Translations under genes and position numbers: made by a program
Part shown: one piece after another, positions 9,613 through 19,219 of the stretch
Numbering within the stretch: position 1 is the stretch's first letter
Layout: every line of letters starts with the position of its first letter
The notes under the pieces: model-generated
What the model was told of the DNA's origin: nothing
Database searches by the model: none
The model's input: only the letters and a program-made list of their open reading frames with translations
Assembly (NCBI RefSeq): GCF_023734135.1
Contig: NZ_AP025730.1
Coordinates: 5,270,001 to 5,334,000, forward strand
Reading direction: 5' to 3'
DNA: 64,000 nucleotides
Origin: Sphaerotilus microaerophilus
GTDB taxonomy: Bacteria; Pseudomonadota; Gammaproteobacteria; Burkholderiales; Burkholderiaceae_C

Positions 9613-10527
9613 ATGCGTTTTTCCGTCTACCAGATCAGCCGCCGGGGCGGACGCGAGAAGAACGAGGACCGCATGGGCTACTGCTACACGCGGGACTCGG
9701 GGCTGTTCGCGCTGGCCGATGGCATGGGTGGGCACCCGGAGGGCGAGGTGGCCTCGCAGATGTCGCTGCAGGTGCTGGCCAACCAGTTCCAGCGCGATGC
9801 CAAGCCGGTACTCAAGGACGTGCGGCGCTTCCTCAACGAGGCCATCCTGGCCGGCCACCACGCGCTGATCCGCTATGCCACCGAGCGCGCCCTGCTGGAC
9901 ACGCCGCGCACCACCATCGTCGCCTGCGTGATGCAGGGCCGCGAAGTCTGGTGGGCACACTGCGGTGACTCGCGGCTGTACTTCGTGCGCGGGCGCAAGC
10001 TGATGGCGCGCACCCGCGACCATTCCTATTCGGAGCTGCAGGAGAGCCTGGCCGGCGTGGTTCCGCTGGGCGAGCGGGTCAACCGCAACGTGCTCTTCAC
10101 CTGCCTGGGCAGCCCCGGCAAGCCGGTGGTGGACATCGTCGGCCCGCTGACGATGCAGCCCGGCGACAAGGTGCTGCTGTGCTCCGACGGCCTGTGGGGC
10201 AGTGTCGAGGACGAGGACATCACCCGCCAGATGGCTGCGCTGCCGATCACCGAAGCGGCACCCGAGCTGGTCGAACAGGCCCTGCGCATCGCGGGCGACA
10301 AGAGCGACAACGTCACCGTCATCGCCGTCGAGTGGGAGTCCGCCGAGGACGAGGACAGCGCGGTCGGCATCAGCACCGAGGAGCTGGGCGACGAGGTGTT
10401 TGCCTCGACCATCCAGTCCGGTGTCGGCCCCGGCAGCCCGGACGACCTGCTCGACGACGAGGAGATCGAGCGCTCGATCCGCGAGATCAACGAGGCCATC
10501 AAGCGCAGCGCCCAGAAGCGCAGCTGA
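9613..10527 (+). CDS. PP2C-family serine/threonine protein phosphatase
   Basis: 304 residues. The PP2C metal-binding motifs appear in order: KNEDR near residue 18, [12 protein letters not shown] at about 35, HCGDSRLY at about 119, LCSDGLWG at about 191 and KSDNVTVI at about 230. The last ~60 residues form an acidic, probably disordered tail ([16 protein letters not shown]). It most likely reverses phosphorylation by the kinase encoded directly upstream. A soluble protein with no signal peptide. Confidence 0.92.
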   Translation: MRFSVYQISRRGGREKNEDRMGYCYTRDSGLFALADGMGGHPEGEVASQMSLQVLANQFQRDAKPVLKDVRRFLNEAILAGHHALIRYATERALLDTPRTTIVACVMQGREVWWAHCGDSRLYFVRGRKLMARTRDHSYSELQESLAGVVPLGERVNRNVLFTCLGSPGKPVVDIVGPLTMQPGDKVLLCSDGLWGSVEDEDITRQMAALPITEAAPELVEQALRIAGDKSDNVTVIAVEWESAEDEDSAVGISTEELGDEVFASTIQSGVGPGSPDDLLDDEEIERSIREINEAIKRSAQKRS

Positions 10528-10633
10528 ACGATTGACCTCACGGCCGTGTTCCGCCCCGGTGGTGGGACACTCGCCCCTACCCCCTTCGACGCCGCCTCCG
10601 CGCGGCTTTCGTTCTTCCAGGACCGCTCTCCCG

Positions 10634-11383
10634 ATGACCACCTCCCGCCCCCACGGCCGCGCCCCCGCGTCACTGCGCCCCATCCGCATCACCCGCGGCT
10701 ACACCAAGCACGCCGAGGGCTCGGTGCTGGTCGAGTTCGGTGACACCAAGGTGCTCTGCACCGCCTCGGTCGAGGAGCGCGTGCCGCCGCACCAGAAGGG
10801 CAGCGGCGAAGGCTGGGTCACCGCCGAGTACGGCATGCTGCCGCGCTCCACCCACACCCGCAGCGCCCGCGAAGCCGCCAAGGGCAAGCAGAGCGGGCGC
10901 ACCCAGGAGATCCAGCGCCTGATCGGCCGCTCGCTGCGCTGCGTCTTCGACCTCAAGGTCCTCGGGGAGCGCACGATCACGCTGGACTGCGACGTGCTGC
11001 AGGCCGACGGCGGTACCCGCACCGCCTCGATCACCGGCGCCTTCGTCGCCGCGGCCGATGCGGTCAACGGGCTGATCGCCGCCGGCAAGATCCCCGCCAG
11101 CCCGATCCGCGATCAGGTCGCCGCCGTCTCGGTGGGCATCCTGGCCGGCACGCCGCTGCTGGACCTGGAGTACGTCGAGGACTCCGCCTGCGACACCGAC
11201 ATGAACGTGGTCATGACCGGCGCCGGCGGCTTCGTCGAGCTGCAGGGCACCGCCGAAGGCGCGGCCTTCAGCCACGCCGAGATGCTGCAGTTGGTCAGCC
11301 TGGCCGAGGCGGGCATCCGCCGCCTGGTCGAGCTGCAGAAGGCCGCGCTCGCCGGCACGCCCGGCCAGGCCGTCGAAGGCTGA
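10634..11383 (+). CDS. rph: ribonuclease PH
   Basis: 249 residues. It matches RNase PH throughout: [28 protein letters not shown] at the start, the phosphate/RNA segment [32 protein letters not shown], and [18 protein letters not shown]. It is the phosphorolytic 3' exonuclease that trims tRNA precursors. The start ATG at 10634 is chosen because the alignment begins there; upstream frame overlaps the phosphatase gene. It is 7 bases from rdgB, and this rph-rdgB-hemW order is common in Betaproteobacteria. Confidence 0.96.
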   Translation: MTTSRPHGRAPASLRPIRITRGYTKHAEGSVLVEFGDTKVLCTASVEERVPPHQKGSGEGWVTAEYGMLPRSTHTRSAREAAKGKQSGRTQEIQRLIGRSLRCVFDLKVLGERTITLDCDVLQADGGTRTASITGAFVAAADAVNGLIAAGKIPASPIRDQVAAVSVGILAGTPLLDLEYVEDSACDTDMNVVMTGAGGFVELQGTAEGAAFSHAEMLQLVSLAEAGIRRLVELQKAALAGTPGQAVEG

Positions 11384-11390
11384 GGCCGCG

Positions 11391-12047
11391 ATGAGCCGCA
11401 GCGACAGTCCTGGCCGCCGCCTCGTGCTGGCCTCCAACAACGCCAAGAAGCTCAAGGAACTGCAGGCCCTGCTCGGCGCGACCGGTGTCACGCTGGTCGC
11501 CCAGCGCGACCTGGGCATCGCGGAGGCCGACGAGCCGCACCACACCTTCGTCGAGAACGCGCTGGCCAAGGCCCGCCACGCCGCCGCGGCCTCGGGCCTG
11601 CCGGCGATCGCCGACGACTCGGGCCTGTGCGTCGATGCGCTGGGCGGACACCCCGGTGTGCAGTCGGCCCACTTTGCGCCGATCGACCGCAACCCGGCCG
11701 ATGACCGCGAGGCCCACCGCGCCCGCCAGGACGCCGCCAACAACGCCCGGCTGCTGGCCGATCTGGCGGGGGCGGACACCCGGCGTGCGCGCTTCGTCTG
11801 CGCGCTGGTGGCCGTGCGCTCGGCCGACGACCCCGAGCCGCTGATCGCCTTCGGCCGCTGGGATGGGGAGATCCTCGCCGTGCAGCAAGGCGGTGGCGGT
11901 TTTGGCTACGACCCGCTGATGTACATCGCCTCACAGGGCTGCACCGCCGCGGAGATGGCGACCGAGGTGAAGAACCGCCTCAGCCACCGCGCGCGGGCGT
12001 CGGCGCAGATGGTGGCCCTGATGCGCGAGGTCTGGCAGCTTGGCTGA
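11391..12047 (+). CDS. rdgB: dITP/XTP pyrophosphatase (RdgB/HAM1)
   Basis: 218 residues. Signature residues are SNNAKKLKEL near the N-terminus, FVENALAKARHAA, ADDSGLCVDALGG (catalytic/metal Asp pair) and GFGYDPLMY. It hydrolyses non-canonical purine nucleoside triphosphates such as dITP and XTP to monophosphates, protecting DNA and RNA. Its end overlaps the hemW TTG start by eight bases, so the two are probably translationally coupled. Confidence 0.95.
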   Translation: MSRSDSPGRRLVLASNNAKKLKELQALLGATGVTLVAQRDLGIAEADEPHHTFVENALAKARHAAAASGLPAIADDSGLCVDALGGHPGVQSAHFAPIDRNPADDREAHRARQDAANNARLLADLAGADTRRARFVCALVAVRSADDPEPLIAFGRWDGEILAVQQGGGGFGYDPLMYIASQGCTAAEMATEVKNRLSHRARASAQMVALMREVWQLG

Positions 12048-13254
12048 CGATCTGGTCTCCCGCTACCTGCGCCCCGGCACCCTGCAGCTCGGCGCGGTGC
12101 CGCCGCTGAGCCTGTACGTGCACCTGCCCTGGTGCCTGCGCAAGTGCCCGTACTGCGACTTCAATTCCCATGAGCGGACGGCCGCATCCGACGGCCGGCA
12201 TCTCGATCCGCAGTTAGAGACCCGCTACCTCGACGCCCTGCGCGCCGACCTGGAGGCCGCGCTGCCGCTGGTCTGGGGCCGCCAAGTACACAGCATCTTC
12301 ATCGGCGGCGGCACGCCCAGCCTGTTCTCGCCCGAGGCGATTGCCCGGCTGCTGGATGAGGTGCGCGCCCGCCTGCCGCTGCTGCCCGGTGCCGAGGTGA
12401 CGCTGGAGGCCAACCCCGGCACCTTCGAGCGCGAGCGCTTCCGCGCCTTCCGCGCCGCGGGCGTCACCCGGCTGTCGATCGGCGTGCAGAGCTTCGACGA
12501 CGCCGCGCTGGCCGCACTCGGCCGGGTGCACGACCGCGCCCAGGCGATTGCCGCGGCCGAGGAGGCGCGCGAGGCCTTCGACACCTTCAACCTCGACCTG
12601 ATGTACGCCCTGCCCGGGCAGGACCTGGCGAAGGCGGCCGAGGACCTGCGCACTGCGCTGGCGCTGCAGCCCACGCACCTGTCGGTCTACCACCTGACGA
12701 TCGAGCCCAACACCCGCTTCGCCAACGCGCCGCCCACTGGGCTGCCGGACGACGACCTGTCGGCCGAGATGCTCGACCAGATCACCGCGCTGACCGGCGA
12801 GGCCGGCCTGCAGCGCTACGAGGTGTCGGCCTACGCGCAACCGGGCCACCGCTGCCGCCACAACCTGAACTACTGGCAGTTCGGCGACTACCTCGGCATC
12901 GGCGCCGGCGCGCACAGCAAGCTGAGCTTCCCGCACCGCGTCGTGCGCCAGGTGCGTTGGCGCGAGCCGGCGGCCTACATGGAGAAGGCCCTGGCCGGCC
13001 AGGCGGTGTCGAACGACGAGGAAGTCACCCGCCGTGCCCTGCCCTTCGAGTTCATGCTCAACGCGCTGCGGCTGAAGGAGGGCTTCGACCTCGCCCTCTT
13101 CCCCGAGCGCACCGGGCTGCCGCTGTCGGCCGTGCGGGCGAAGCTCGATGAGGCCGAACGGCAGGGGCTGATCACGCAGGCGCAGGGGCGGGTCGTGCCG
13201 ACGGCGCGCGGCTTCGACTTCCTGAGTGACCTGCAGGAGCGGTTCCTGGCCTGA
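12040..13254 (+). CDS. hemW: HemW-like radical SAM protein (haem chaperone)
   Basis: 404 residues. The radical-SAM cluster motif is CLRKCPYC near residues 31-38, with Phe-Asn after the last Cys as in HemW/HemN relatives. The SAM-binding GGGTPS and the segment LSIGVQSFDD follow. Absence of the N-terminal extension and overall length favour HemW (haem-trafficking) over HemN coproporphyrinogen dehydrogenase. The start is a TTG overlapping the end of rdgB; no better upstream codon is available. Confidence 0.9.
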   Translation: MADDLVSRYLRPGTLQLGAVPPLSLYVHLPWCLRKCPYCDFNSHERTAASDGRHLDPQLETRYLDALRADLEAALPLVWGRQVHSIFIGGGTPSLFSPEAIARLLDEVRARLPLLPGAEVTLEANPGTFERERFRAFRAAGVTRLSIGVQSFDDAALAALGRVHDRAQAIAAAEEAREAFDTFNLDLMYALPGQDLAKAAEDLRTALALQPTHLSVYHLTIEPNTRFANAPPTGLPDDDLSAEMLDQITALTGEAGLQRYEVSAYAQPGHRCRHNLNYWQFGDYLGIGAGAHSKLSFPHRVVRQVRWREPAAYMEKALAGQAVSNDEEVTRRALPFEFMLNALRLKEGFDLALFPERTGLPLSAVRAKLDEAERQGLITQAQGRVVPTARGFDFLSDLQERFLA

Positions 13255-13297
13255 CCCGGCGCGGGCATCGACCCCGGTGCTGGCACCCGGGTGAGCG

Positions 13298-14467
13298 TCA
13301 CACCCGGTGCAGCGTCGCCCCGGCGTTCTCGCGCAGGTGGCGCATCAGGTGGTCGGCGATCTGCTTGAGCGGCAGCACCTCGTGCACCGCGCCAGCGCCG
13401 ATCGCCTCGCGCGGCATGCCAAAGACGACGCAGCTGGCCTCGTCCTGCGCGACGTTGTAGGCGCCGGCATCGCGCATGGTCTTCATCGCCTGCGCGCCGT
13501 CGGCCCCCATGCCGGTGAGCATGATGCCGATGGCGTTGCGCCCGGCCACGCGGGCCGCGGACTGGAACAGCACCTCCACGCTGGGCTTGTGGCGGTTGAC
13601 CGGCTCGCCATCGCGCACGCGGGCAAGGTAGTTGGCGCCGGAGCGCTCCACCGACAGGTGCATGCCGCCTGGGGCGATGTAGGCGTGGCCGGGCAGCACG
13701 CGCTCGCCGTCGGCGGCTTCCTTCACGGCGATGCGGCACAGGCCGTTCAGGCGCGCGGCGTAGCTGCGCGTGAAGCCCGGCGGCATGTGCTGGGTGATGA
13801 GCACGCCGGGGGCATCGGCCGGCAGCCCCGTGAGCACCTCGCGGGTGGCCTCGGTGCCGCCAGTGGAGGCGCCGATGAAGATCAGCTTCTCGGTGGAGAT
13901 GCGGCCCAGCGGGGCGCTGCCTGCCGCGTCGGGCTGCACCGGGCGGCCGGCTGCCGCGCCAGCGGCTGGCGGCGCCATACCGGCGGTCCCGGCAGCGGTA
14001 CCGGCACTGGCGATGGCCCCGGCGGCTGCAGGGCCGGGCGTTGGTGCGGTGACCAGGCGGCTCACGCGGGCCCGGGCGGCGATGCGCACCTTGTCGGTGA
14101 TCTCCTGTGCCAGCTGCTTCATGCCGTCGGCGATGCCGATGCGCGGCTTGGCGACAAAGTCCACCGCCCCCAGCTCCAGCGCCTTGAGGGTGACCTCGGC
14201 GCCACGCTCGGTCAGCGTGGAGACCATCACCACCGGCATGGGCCGCAGGCGCATCAGCTTGGAGAGGAAGTCGATGCCGTCCATGCGCGGCATCTCCACG
14301 TCCAGCGTGATCACATCCGGATCGAGGTTGCGGATCATCTCGCGCGCCACCAGCGGGTCGCTCGCGGCGCCGACGCACTCCATGTCGCCCTGGCGGTTGA
14401 TGATCTCGCTCAACAGGCTGCGCACCAGGGCGGAATCGTCCACCACCACCACGCGGGTCTTGGCCAT
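13298..14467 (-). CDS. cheB: chemotaxis response regulator protein-glutamate methylesterase CheB
   Basis: 389 residues. The N-terminal receiver has the VVVDDSAL acidic pair, phospho-Asp 56 in [11 protein letters not shown] and Lys in VAKPR. An Ala/Gly/Pro-rich linker (about 143-187) joins the methylesterase domain, which has the catalytic Ser in FIGASTGG, His in ITQHMPPGF and Asp in LTGMGADGA. It removes methyl groups from, and deamidates, chemoreceptors. Last gene of a cheR-cheD-cheB operon. A compact GC hairpin lies in the 43-bp gap to the convergent hemW. Confidence 0.96.
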   Translation of the reverse strand: MAKTRVVVVDDSALVRSLLSEIINRQGDMECVGAASDPLVAREMIRNLDPDVITLDVEMPRMDGIDFLSKLMRLRPMPVVMVSTLTERGAEVTLKALELGAVDFVAKPRIGIADGMKQLAQEITDKVRIAARARVSRLVTAPTPGPAAAGAIASAGTAAGTAGMAPPAAGAAAGRPVQPDAAGSAPLGRISTEKLIFIGASTGGTEATREVLTGLPADAPGVLITQHMPPGFTRSYAARLNGLCRIAVKEAADGERVLPGHAYIAPGGMHLSVERSGANYLARVRDGEPVNRHKPSVEVLFQSAARVAGRNAIGIMLTGMGADGAQAMKTMRDAGAYNVAQDEASCVVFGMPREAIGAGAVHEVLPLKQIADHLMRHLRENAGATLHRV

Positions 14468-14512
14468 CGCTGTTCTCCTGAAATCGGGTTGTTCTGGGAC
14501 CGTGGTGACGCG

Positions 14513-15175
14513 TCAGAACAGATCGACGGAACCGCCGGCGCTGCTGCTCTTGCGGACCTTCTGGACGGCATCGCGTTCGATGGCGGCCACCGCGTCGCTG
14601 TGGGTCGGCGCCAGGCGCTTGACCATTGCCTTGCCGCTGTGCGGCAGGAAGCAGACCTTGCGCGGGTAGATTTCCATCACGTCCTTGGACACCACCGGGA
14701 TGCGCTCGGTGGCCAGGTAATCGAGCACGAACTTGGTGTTGCGCTCGCCCACGTTGAGGCTGCTCATGCCGCTGATGACCGCCGCGCCACCGAAGACCTT
14801 GGCCTCCAGCGTCATGCGGTTGGCGCCGCGCTTGAGCAGCTCGTTGATCAGCAGTTCCATTGCGAAGGAGCCGTAGCGCCCGCCGTCGGCCATGCCCGCA
14901 CCCACATCCGGGAGCATGAAGTGGTTCATCCCGCCGACGTGGGCCACGCGGTCCCAGATGCAGGCGGCGATGCAGGAGCCCAGCGTGGTCATGATGAGCA
15001 CGTCCTCGTCGTAGACGAAGTACTCGCCCGGCAGCACCTTGACGGCATCCGAGCGGAAGAAGGCGTCGTAGAAGAAGAACGAGGCTTCGCCCGGCTTGCG
15101 GGGAGCGGCGCGCAGCAACTCCAGGCGCTTGGAGCGCGGCGCGGTCGCCGGGGTGGGAGGGATGACGGCGTTCAT
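14513..15175 (-). CDS. cheD: chemoreceptor glutamine deamidase CheD
   Basis: 220 residues from ATG 15175. CheD catalytic elements are visible: Cys68 in TTLGSCIAAC, His85 in GGMNHFMLPD and the Thr in NRMTLEAKVFGG. CheD deamidates Gln residues of methyl-accepting chemotaxis proteins and binds CheC/CheY-P in other bacteria. A longer reading frame extends upstream to 15316 but overlaps cheR and has no similarity. It lies between cheR and cheB with about 50-base gaps. Confidence 0.95.
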   Translation of the reverse strand: MNAVIPPTPATAPRSKRLELLRAAPRKPGEASFFFYDAFFRSDAVKVLPGEYFVYDEDVLIMTTLGSCIAACIWDRVAHVGGMNHFMLPDVGAGMADGGRYGSFAMELLINELLKRGANRMTLEAKVFGGAAVISGMSSLNVGERNTKFVLDYLATERIPVVSKDVMEIYPRKVCFLPHSGKAMVKRLAPTHSDAVAAIERDAVQKVRKSSSAGGSVDLF

Positions 15176-15224
15176 GGGGCCTCGACTGGCAATGGAGGGG
15201 CGTGACGCGGAGGCTTCGTCCGGG

Positions 15225-16160
15225 TCAGACACGCTGGTAGACGGTCTTGCCGCGCAGCTGGAACAGGTCGCGCGCGTCGGTGAAGTTCTCGGAGTGGCCG
15301 ACGAAGAGCTGCGCACCCGGCCGCATGGCTGCGTGCATGCGCTCCAGCACGCGACGCTGGGTGGGCGCGTCGAAATAGATCATCACGTTGCGGCAGAACA
15401 CGATGTCGAAGGGCTCGCCCAGCGACCACTGCGGACTCATCAGGTTGAAGTGGCGGAACTCGATCAACCGCGCCAGCTCGGGGCGCACGCGGATGAAGCC
15501 GGCGTTGTTGCCGGTGCCGCGCAGGAAGTGGCGCTTGAGCCGCTCGGCGCTCAGGCCGCGGGCGTCCGCTGGGTAGACGCCGCGCTGGGCGGTGGCCAGC
15601 ACGTTGGTGTCGATGTCGCTGGCGAGGATCTTGGTGCCACCGCCAGGGCCCAGCGTCTCGGCCACGCACATCGCGAGGGAGTAGGGCTCCTCGCCGGTGG
15701 AGGCCGCGTTGCACCACAGGCGCGGGCTGCGCCCGGCCAGCGCGCGCAGCGCCTCGGCCAGCAGCGGGAAGTGGTGCTCTTCGCGGAAGAAGGAGGTCAG
15801 GTTGGTGGTCAGGCAGTTGATGAACTCCTGCCACTCGCGCAGCGCATCGTCGCCGGTGGCTTGCTCCAGCCACTGCAGGTAGGCTGAAAAGGAGCGGTGG
15901 CCGGTCTCGCGCAGGCGGCGCGCCAGCCGGCTGTAGACCATCGCGTGCTTGTGCTCGTGCAGGCTGATGCCGGCGCGCTGGTGGATCAGCTGGCGCACGC
16001 GGGCGAAGTCGCGCGCATCGAAGCTGAACTCGCGCGCAGCGGCGTCCGTGCCGATCAGGTCGGCACCCGGGTCGTCAACGAGGCGGGAGGTGGCCATGCG
16101 GTTGGTTGCGCTGTCAGGTCCGAGCGGCAGCAACGCCAGGCTGGCGGCCGCTGCCATCAC
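15225..16160 (-). CDS. cheR: chemotaxis protein methyltransferase CheR
   Basis: About 311 residues. The N-terminal helical domain (FARVRQLIHQRAGISL) is followed by the SAM-binding methyltransferase fold: LWCNAASTGEEPYSLAM, ASDIDTNVLATAQRGVY and FDIVFCRNVMIYFD. It methylates chemoreceptor glutamates, opposing CheB. The start is uncertain: GTG at 16160, ATG at 16157 and ATG at 16097 are all in frame and none has a strong ribosome-binding site; the conserved region starts well inside all of them. Confidence 0.95.
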   Translation of the reverse strand: MMAAAASLALLPLGPDSATNRMATSRLVDDPGADLIGTDAAAREFSFDARDFARVRQLIHQRAGISLHEHKHAMVYSRLARRLRETGHRSFSAYLQWLEQATGDDALREWQEFINCLTTNLTSFFREEHHFPLLAEALRALAGRSPRLWCNAASTGEEPYSLAMCVAETLGPGGGTKILASDIDTNVLATAQRGVYPADARGLSAERLKRHFLRGTGNNAGFIRVRPELARLIEFRHFNLMSPQWSLGEPFDIVFCRNVMIYFDAPTQRRVLERMHAAMRPGAQLFVGHSENFTDARDLFQLRGKTVYQRV

Positions 16161-16431
16161 GGATGGGAAGATGGGTTCGCTGCCAAGTGTCCCGGTGCCG
16201 CACCGGACCCGATGCCCGAAGTTGGCCGGCGGAAGCAGCCATTTCCGTGTCTGGGCGGTGAGGGCCTGGGTTAGACTGACTCAGCGGCTTTTTCAGTTTG
16301 CAGTCTCGGCCAGCCCATGCGTGATACACGCGCAGCAGCGGGCTGCAGGATCGATCTGGCCCCCCGCTGGTTCACCGTGCACTCCCCGGGTGCCCGCGTG
16401 GCCGTCACGAACCGACAACCCCAACGAGCTC

Positions 16432-17256
16432 GTGAGACCAGGCTCCTTACGCTTTCCCGTCAGCGCCGAGATCGCCGAATCAGCCGGGCCGGAGGTGCAG
16501 CGCATCCCCGTCCAGGCCGGCGAGTTGCGGCTGGAGACGGCGCTGCAATTGCTGCAGCGTTCGGGCCAGGCCTGGCCGGAAGGGGTCGAGCCCGGCTCGA
16601 CCGCCTGGATGCAGGCCCTGGTGGACGGGCTGTGCGAACTCTCCAGCCGCGACCCGCTGACCGGGCTGGCCAACCGCCGCCAGTTCGAGGCGGCGCTGGA
16701 CCGCGAGGTCGACCGTGTCGCCCGCTCGGGCGAGCCCGCCCTGCTGCTGCTGGCCGACATCGACCATTTCAAGCGCGTCAACGACACCCACGGCCACGCC
16801 GCTGGCGACCTGGTGATCCAGGCGGTCGCGCGCACGTTGCAAGACAGCGTGCGACCCATGGACACGGTGGCGCGCATCGGCGGCGAAGAGTTCGCCGCGG
16901 TGCTGCCCAGTTGCCCGCCGGCCTTCGGCCGCGCGGTCGCCGAGCGGGTTCGCATGGCGATCGAGTGCTTGGCGATCCCGATCTCGCCGCGCCAGTCCCT
17001 GCAGATCACGATCAGCATCGGCGGGGCGTTTGCACCGGCCTGGGTGCGCTCCTCCCCGTCTCTGTGGCTGGGGCGCGCCGACCAGCAGCTCTACCGGGCC
17101 AAATCCAGTGGTCGCAATTGCACGCAATTGGAAGCCGCACCGCAGTCAGAGGTCACCCCTGAAGAGCGCGGCCTGCTGTTCGGCTCGGCGGCCAACGCCA
17201 TGGCCACGCCGCCGGCCGATGCCGCCACCCGCCCCACCGATCCTTCCCAGCCATGA
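16432..17256 (+). CDS. diguanylate cyclase (GGDEF domain)
   Basis: About 274 residues. The N-terminal ~80 residues match no domain I recognise. The GGDEF domain starts at DPLTGLANRRQF, continues with ADIDHFKRVNDTHGH (substrate/metal site) and has the active-site variant GGEEF. The sequence RPMD lies five residues before GGEEF, which is a product-inhibition I-site (RxxD). An active, feedback-inhibited c-di-GMP synthase is expected. The start is a guess: GTG at 16432 or 16390; the frame stays open further upstream without similarity. It couples by ATGA to the MinD-like gene. Confidence 0.85.
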   Translation: MRPGSLRFPVSAEIAESAGPEVQRIPVQAGELRLETALQLLQRSGQAWPEGVEPGSTAWMQALVDGLCELSSRDPLTGLANRRQFEAALDREVDRVARSGEPALLLLADIDHFKRVNDTHGHAAGDLVIQAVARTLQDSVRPMDTVARIGGEEFAAVLPSCPPAFGRAVAERVRMAIECLAIPISPRQSLQITISIGGAFAPAWVRSSPSLWLGRADQQLYRAKSSGRNCTQLEAAPQSEVTPEERGLLFGSAANAMATPPADAATRPTDPSQP

Positions 17257-18101
17257 ACGCCCCGACCTCCTCTACCGCCCCCCGCGCGCCGCGCCCCGCG
17301 TCGGCCGCCGGTGCGCGCATCCTGGCGGTCACCAGCGGCAAGGGCGGCGTCGGCAAGACCATGGTCGCGGCCAACCTTGCCGCCGCGCTGGCCCGCCACG
17401 GCCGGCGCGTGCTGGTGATCGACGCCGACCTGGGCCTGGCCAACCTCGATGTGGTGCTCAACCTGCACCCCTCCACCACGCTGCACGACGTCTTCACCGG
17501 CCGGGCCACGCTGGAGCAGGCCACCCTCGACGCCCCCGGTGGCTTCCGGGTGCTGCTGGCCGGCTCGGGCCTGGTCGAGTACTCGCGCCTCACGCCCGAG
17601 GTGCGCGAGCAGCTCGTCGAGCTGCTGGCCGCCGTGCGCCCGCACTACGACGACGTGCTGATCGACACCGGCGCGGGCATCTCCGATGTGGTGCTCTATG
17701 CCGTCTCGCTGGCCGACGAGGTGCTGGTGGTGGCCACGCCCGAGCCCACCTCCCTGACCGACGCCTACGCCACCATCAAGGTGCTGGCCGTGCAGCAGGG
17801 CCGCACCGGCACGCTGCTGGCGGTCAACCAGTGCAGCCGCAGCGGCGAGGGCCGGGGCGTCGCCCAGCAGTTGCAGGCCGTGATCGAGCGCTTCGTGCGC
17901 CTGCCCGACGGCCGGCCCGTGCAGCTGGCCTACCTCGGCGAGATCCCCACCGACCCCTCGGTGCGCGACGCGGTGCAGCGCCGCCAGCTCCTGATGCTCA
18001 CCTACCCGGGCGCCAAGGCCGCACTGGCCATCATGCAACTGGCCAGCCGCCTCACCAGCCCACGGGGCACCGCCCCAAACCCGCCGTTGCCCAGCCCGTG
18101 A
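17253..18101 (+). CDS. MinD/ParA-type P-loop ATPase, FlhG/FleN-like
   Basis: 282 residues. Deviant Walker A TSGKGGVGKTMVAANLA (about 27-43), Walker A-prime IDADLGLANLDV and Walker B-like VLIDTGAGISDVV place it in the MinD/FlhG group. FlhG proteins set flagellar number and position and can antagonise the flagellar master regulator. Location beside chemotaxis genes and a c-di-GMP synthase supports a flagellar role. No FlhF neighbour is present, so MinD-like alternatives cannot be excluded. ATGA overlap with the cyclase upstream and GTGA overlap with the globin downstream. Confidence 0.82.
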   Translation: MNAPTSSTAPRAPRPASAAGARILAVTSGKGGVGKTMVAANLAAALARHGRRVLVIDADLGLANLDVVLNLHPSTTLHDVFTGRATLEQATLDAPGGFRVLLAGSGLVEYSRLTPEVREQLVELLAAVRPHYDDVLIDTGAGISDVVLYAVSLADEVLVVATPEPTSLTDAYATIKVLAVQQGRTGTLLAVNQCSRSGEGRGVAQQLQAVIERFVRLPDGRPVQLAYLGEIPTDPSVRDAVQRRQLLMLTYPGAKAALAIMQLASRLTSPRGTAPNPPLPSP

Positions 18102-18517
18102 CCGACTCCGCCGCCCCTGCCAACTCTCCCACCCCACCCGCCACCTCCTTCGACTGGGTGGGCGGTGAAGCCCGTGTGCGCGCCCTGGTCGACCGCTTCT
18201 ATGACCTGATGGACCTGGAGCCGGCCTACCGCGAATTGCGCGCCGTGCACGGCAGCACGCTGGACGATGCGCGCGACAAACTGTTCTGGTTTCTCTGCGG
18301 CTGGCTGGGCGGGCCGGGCCACTACGAGGAGCGCTTCGGCCACCCGCGCCTGCGCATGCGCCACCTGCCCTTCGCGATCGGCGTGCGCGAGCGCGACCAG
18401 TGGCTGGCCTGCATGCACCAGGCGATGCAGGAAGCCGAGCTCGACCCGGTGCTGGTCGCCCGCCTGAACGAAAGTTTCTTCAAGACCGCCGACTGGATGC
18501 GCAACATCGCCACCTGA
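18098..18517 (+). CDS. group II truncated haemoglobin (trHbO-like)
   Basis: 139 residues from a GTG overlapping the upstream stop (GTGA). The 2-on-2 globin features are present: FDWVGGEARVRALVDRFYDLM (A-B helices with Phe-Tyr), FWFLCGWLGGP, the proximal-His region RMRHLPFAI and the G8 Trp in RDQWLACM typical of group II. Such proteins bind O2/NO with haem in the cytoplasm. Tight coupling to a MinD-like ATPase and a diguanylate cyclase is unusual and hints at gas-responsive control of motility, which is inference only. Confidence 0.88.
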   Translation: MTDSAAPANSPTPPATSFDWVGGEARVRALVDRFYDLMDLEPAYRELRAVHGSTLDDARDKLFWFLCGWLGGPGHYEERFGHPRLRMRHLPFAIGVRERDQWLACMHQAMQEAELDPVLVARLNESFFKTADWMRNIAT

Positions 18518-18541
18518 GCGGCGGCACGCCAGTTCGCCCGA

Positions 18542-19219
18542 TCAATCGTTCTCACCCAGCCAGCGCCGCAGGTGGCGCTGGCGCGGAACGCGCCCTTCCA
18601 GCAGCACGATCAGCGCGCCGGCGCCGCCGTCCGGCCCGCGCGCCTGGGTGTAGGCCATCACCTCGCGGCGCTGCGCCAGCCAGCTCGCCACTTTGCCCTT
18701 GAGCACCGGCTCGCGCCCGGGCGAGCCCAGGCCCTTGCCGTGCACCACGCGCACGCAGCGCCAGCCCTGCTTGGCCGCCTCCGCCAGGAAGCCGCTCAGC
18801 GCCTCGCGGGCCGCGTCGCGGCGCAGGCCGTGCAGGTCGATCTGCCCCTGCACCGTCCACTTCCCCTGCCGCAGGTTCTTCAACACCTCCGGGCCGACGC
18901 CGACGCGGTGGTAGCTCAGCCGATCGTCGGTCTCCATCAGCGTGACCGGGTCGAACTCGTCGGAGAGCGACGAGCGCAGCACCTGCTGCTCGTCGCGCTG
19001 GCGCTGGCGCGGGATCGGCGCCGGGCGCGGGCGCTTCAGCTCGGCCAGCCCGGTGTCCGGCAACGGCGTCACCGGCCCGACGGTGCGGGCAAACAGGTCG
19101 TGCTCGCGCTGCCGGGCCGCTTCCTCGGCGGCGCGCTGCGCGGCAGCGGCCTCGGCTTGGCGGCGGCGCTCCGTCAGCTCGCGGCCGATCGCCGCCAGCT
19201 CATCCCACGAGGTCTTCAC
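18542..19219 (-). CDS. Smr-domain protein (putative DNA/RNA endonuclease)
   Basis: 225 residues from a GTG that overlaps the radC stop (GTGA). A charged, Ala/Arg/Glu-rich N-terminus (about 15-45) precedes a C-terminal Smr domain: [15 protein letters not shown] with the LDLHG-type motif, and VVHGKGLGS with the HGxG motif. Stand-alone Smr proteins of this length (YdaL/SmrA type) have nicking endonuclease or ribosome-rescue roles. Coupling to radC suggests a DNA-repair context, but substrate is unknown. Confidence 0.88.
   Translation of the reverse strand: MKTSWDELAAIGRELTERRRQAEAAAAQRAAEEAARQREHDLFARTVGPVTPLPDTGLAELKRPRPAPIPRQRQRDEQQVLRSSLSDEFDPVTLMETDDRLSYHRVGVGPEVLKNLRQGKWTVQGQIDLHGLRRDAAREALSGFLAEAAKQGWRCVRVVHGKGLGSPGREPVLKGKVASWLAQRREVMAYTQARGPDGGAGALIVLLEGRVPRQRHLRRWLGEND

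Noticed and set aside
13268..13292. GC hairpin between hemW and cheB as terminator
   Set aside because: Stem has a bulge and no T tract; too weak to list as a feature.
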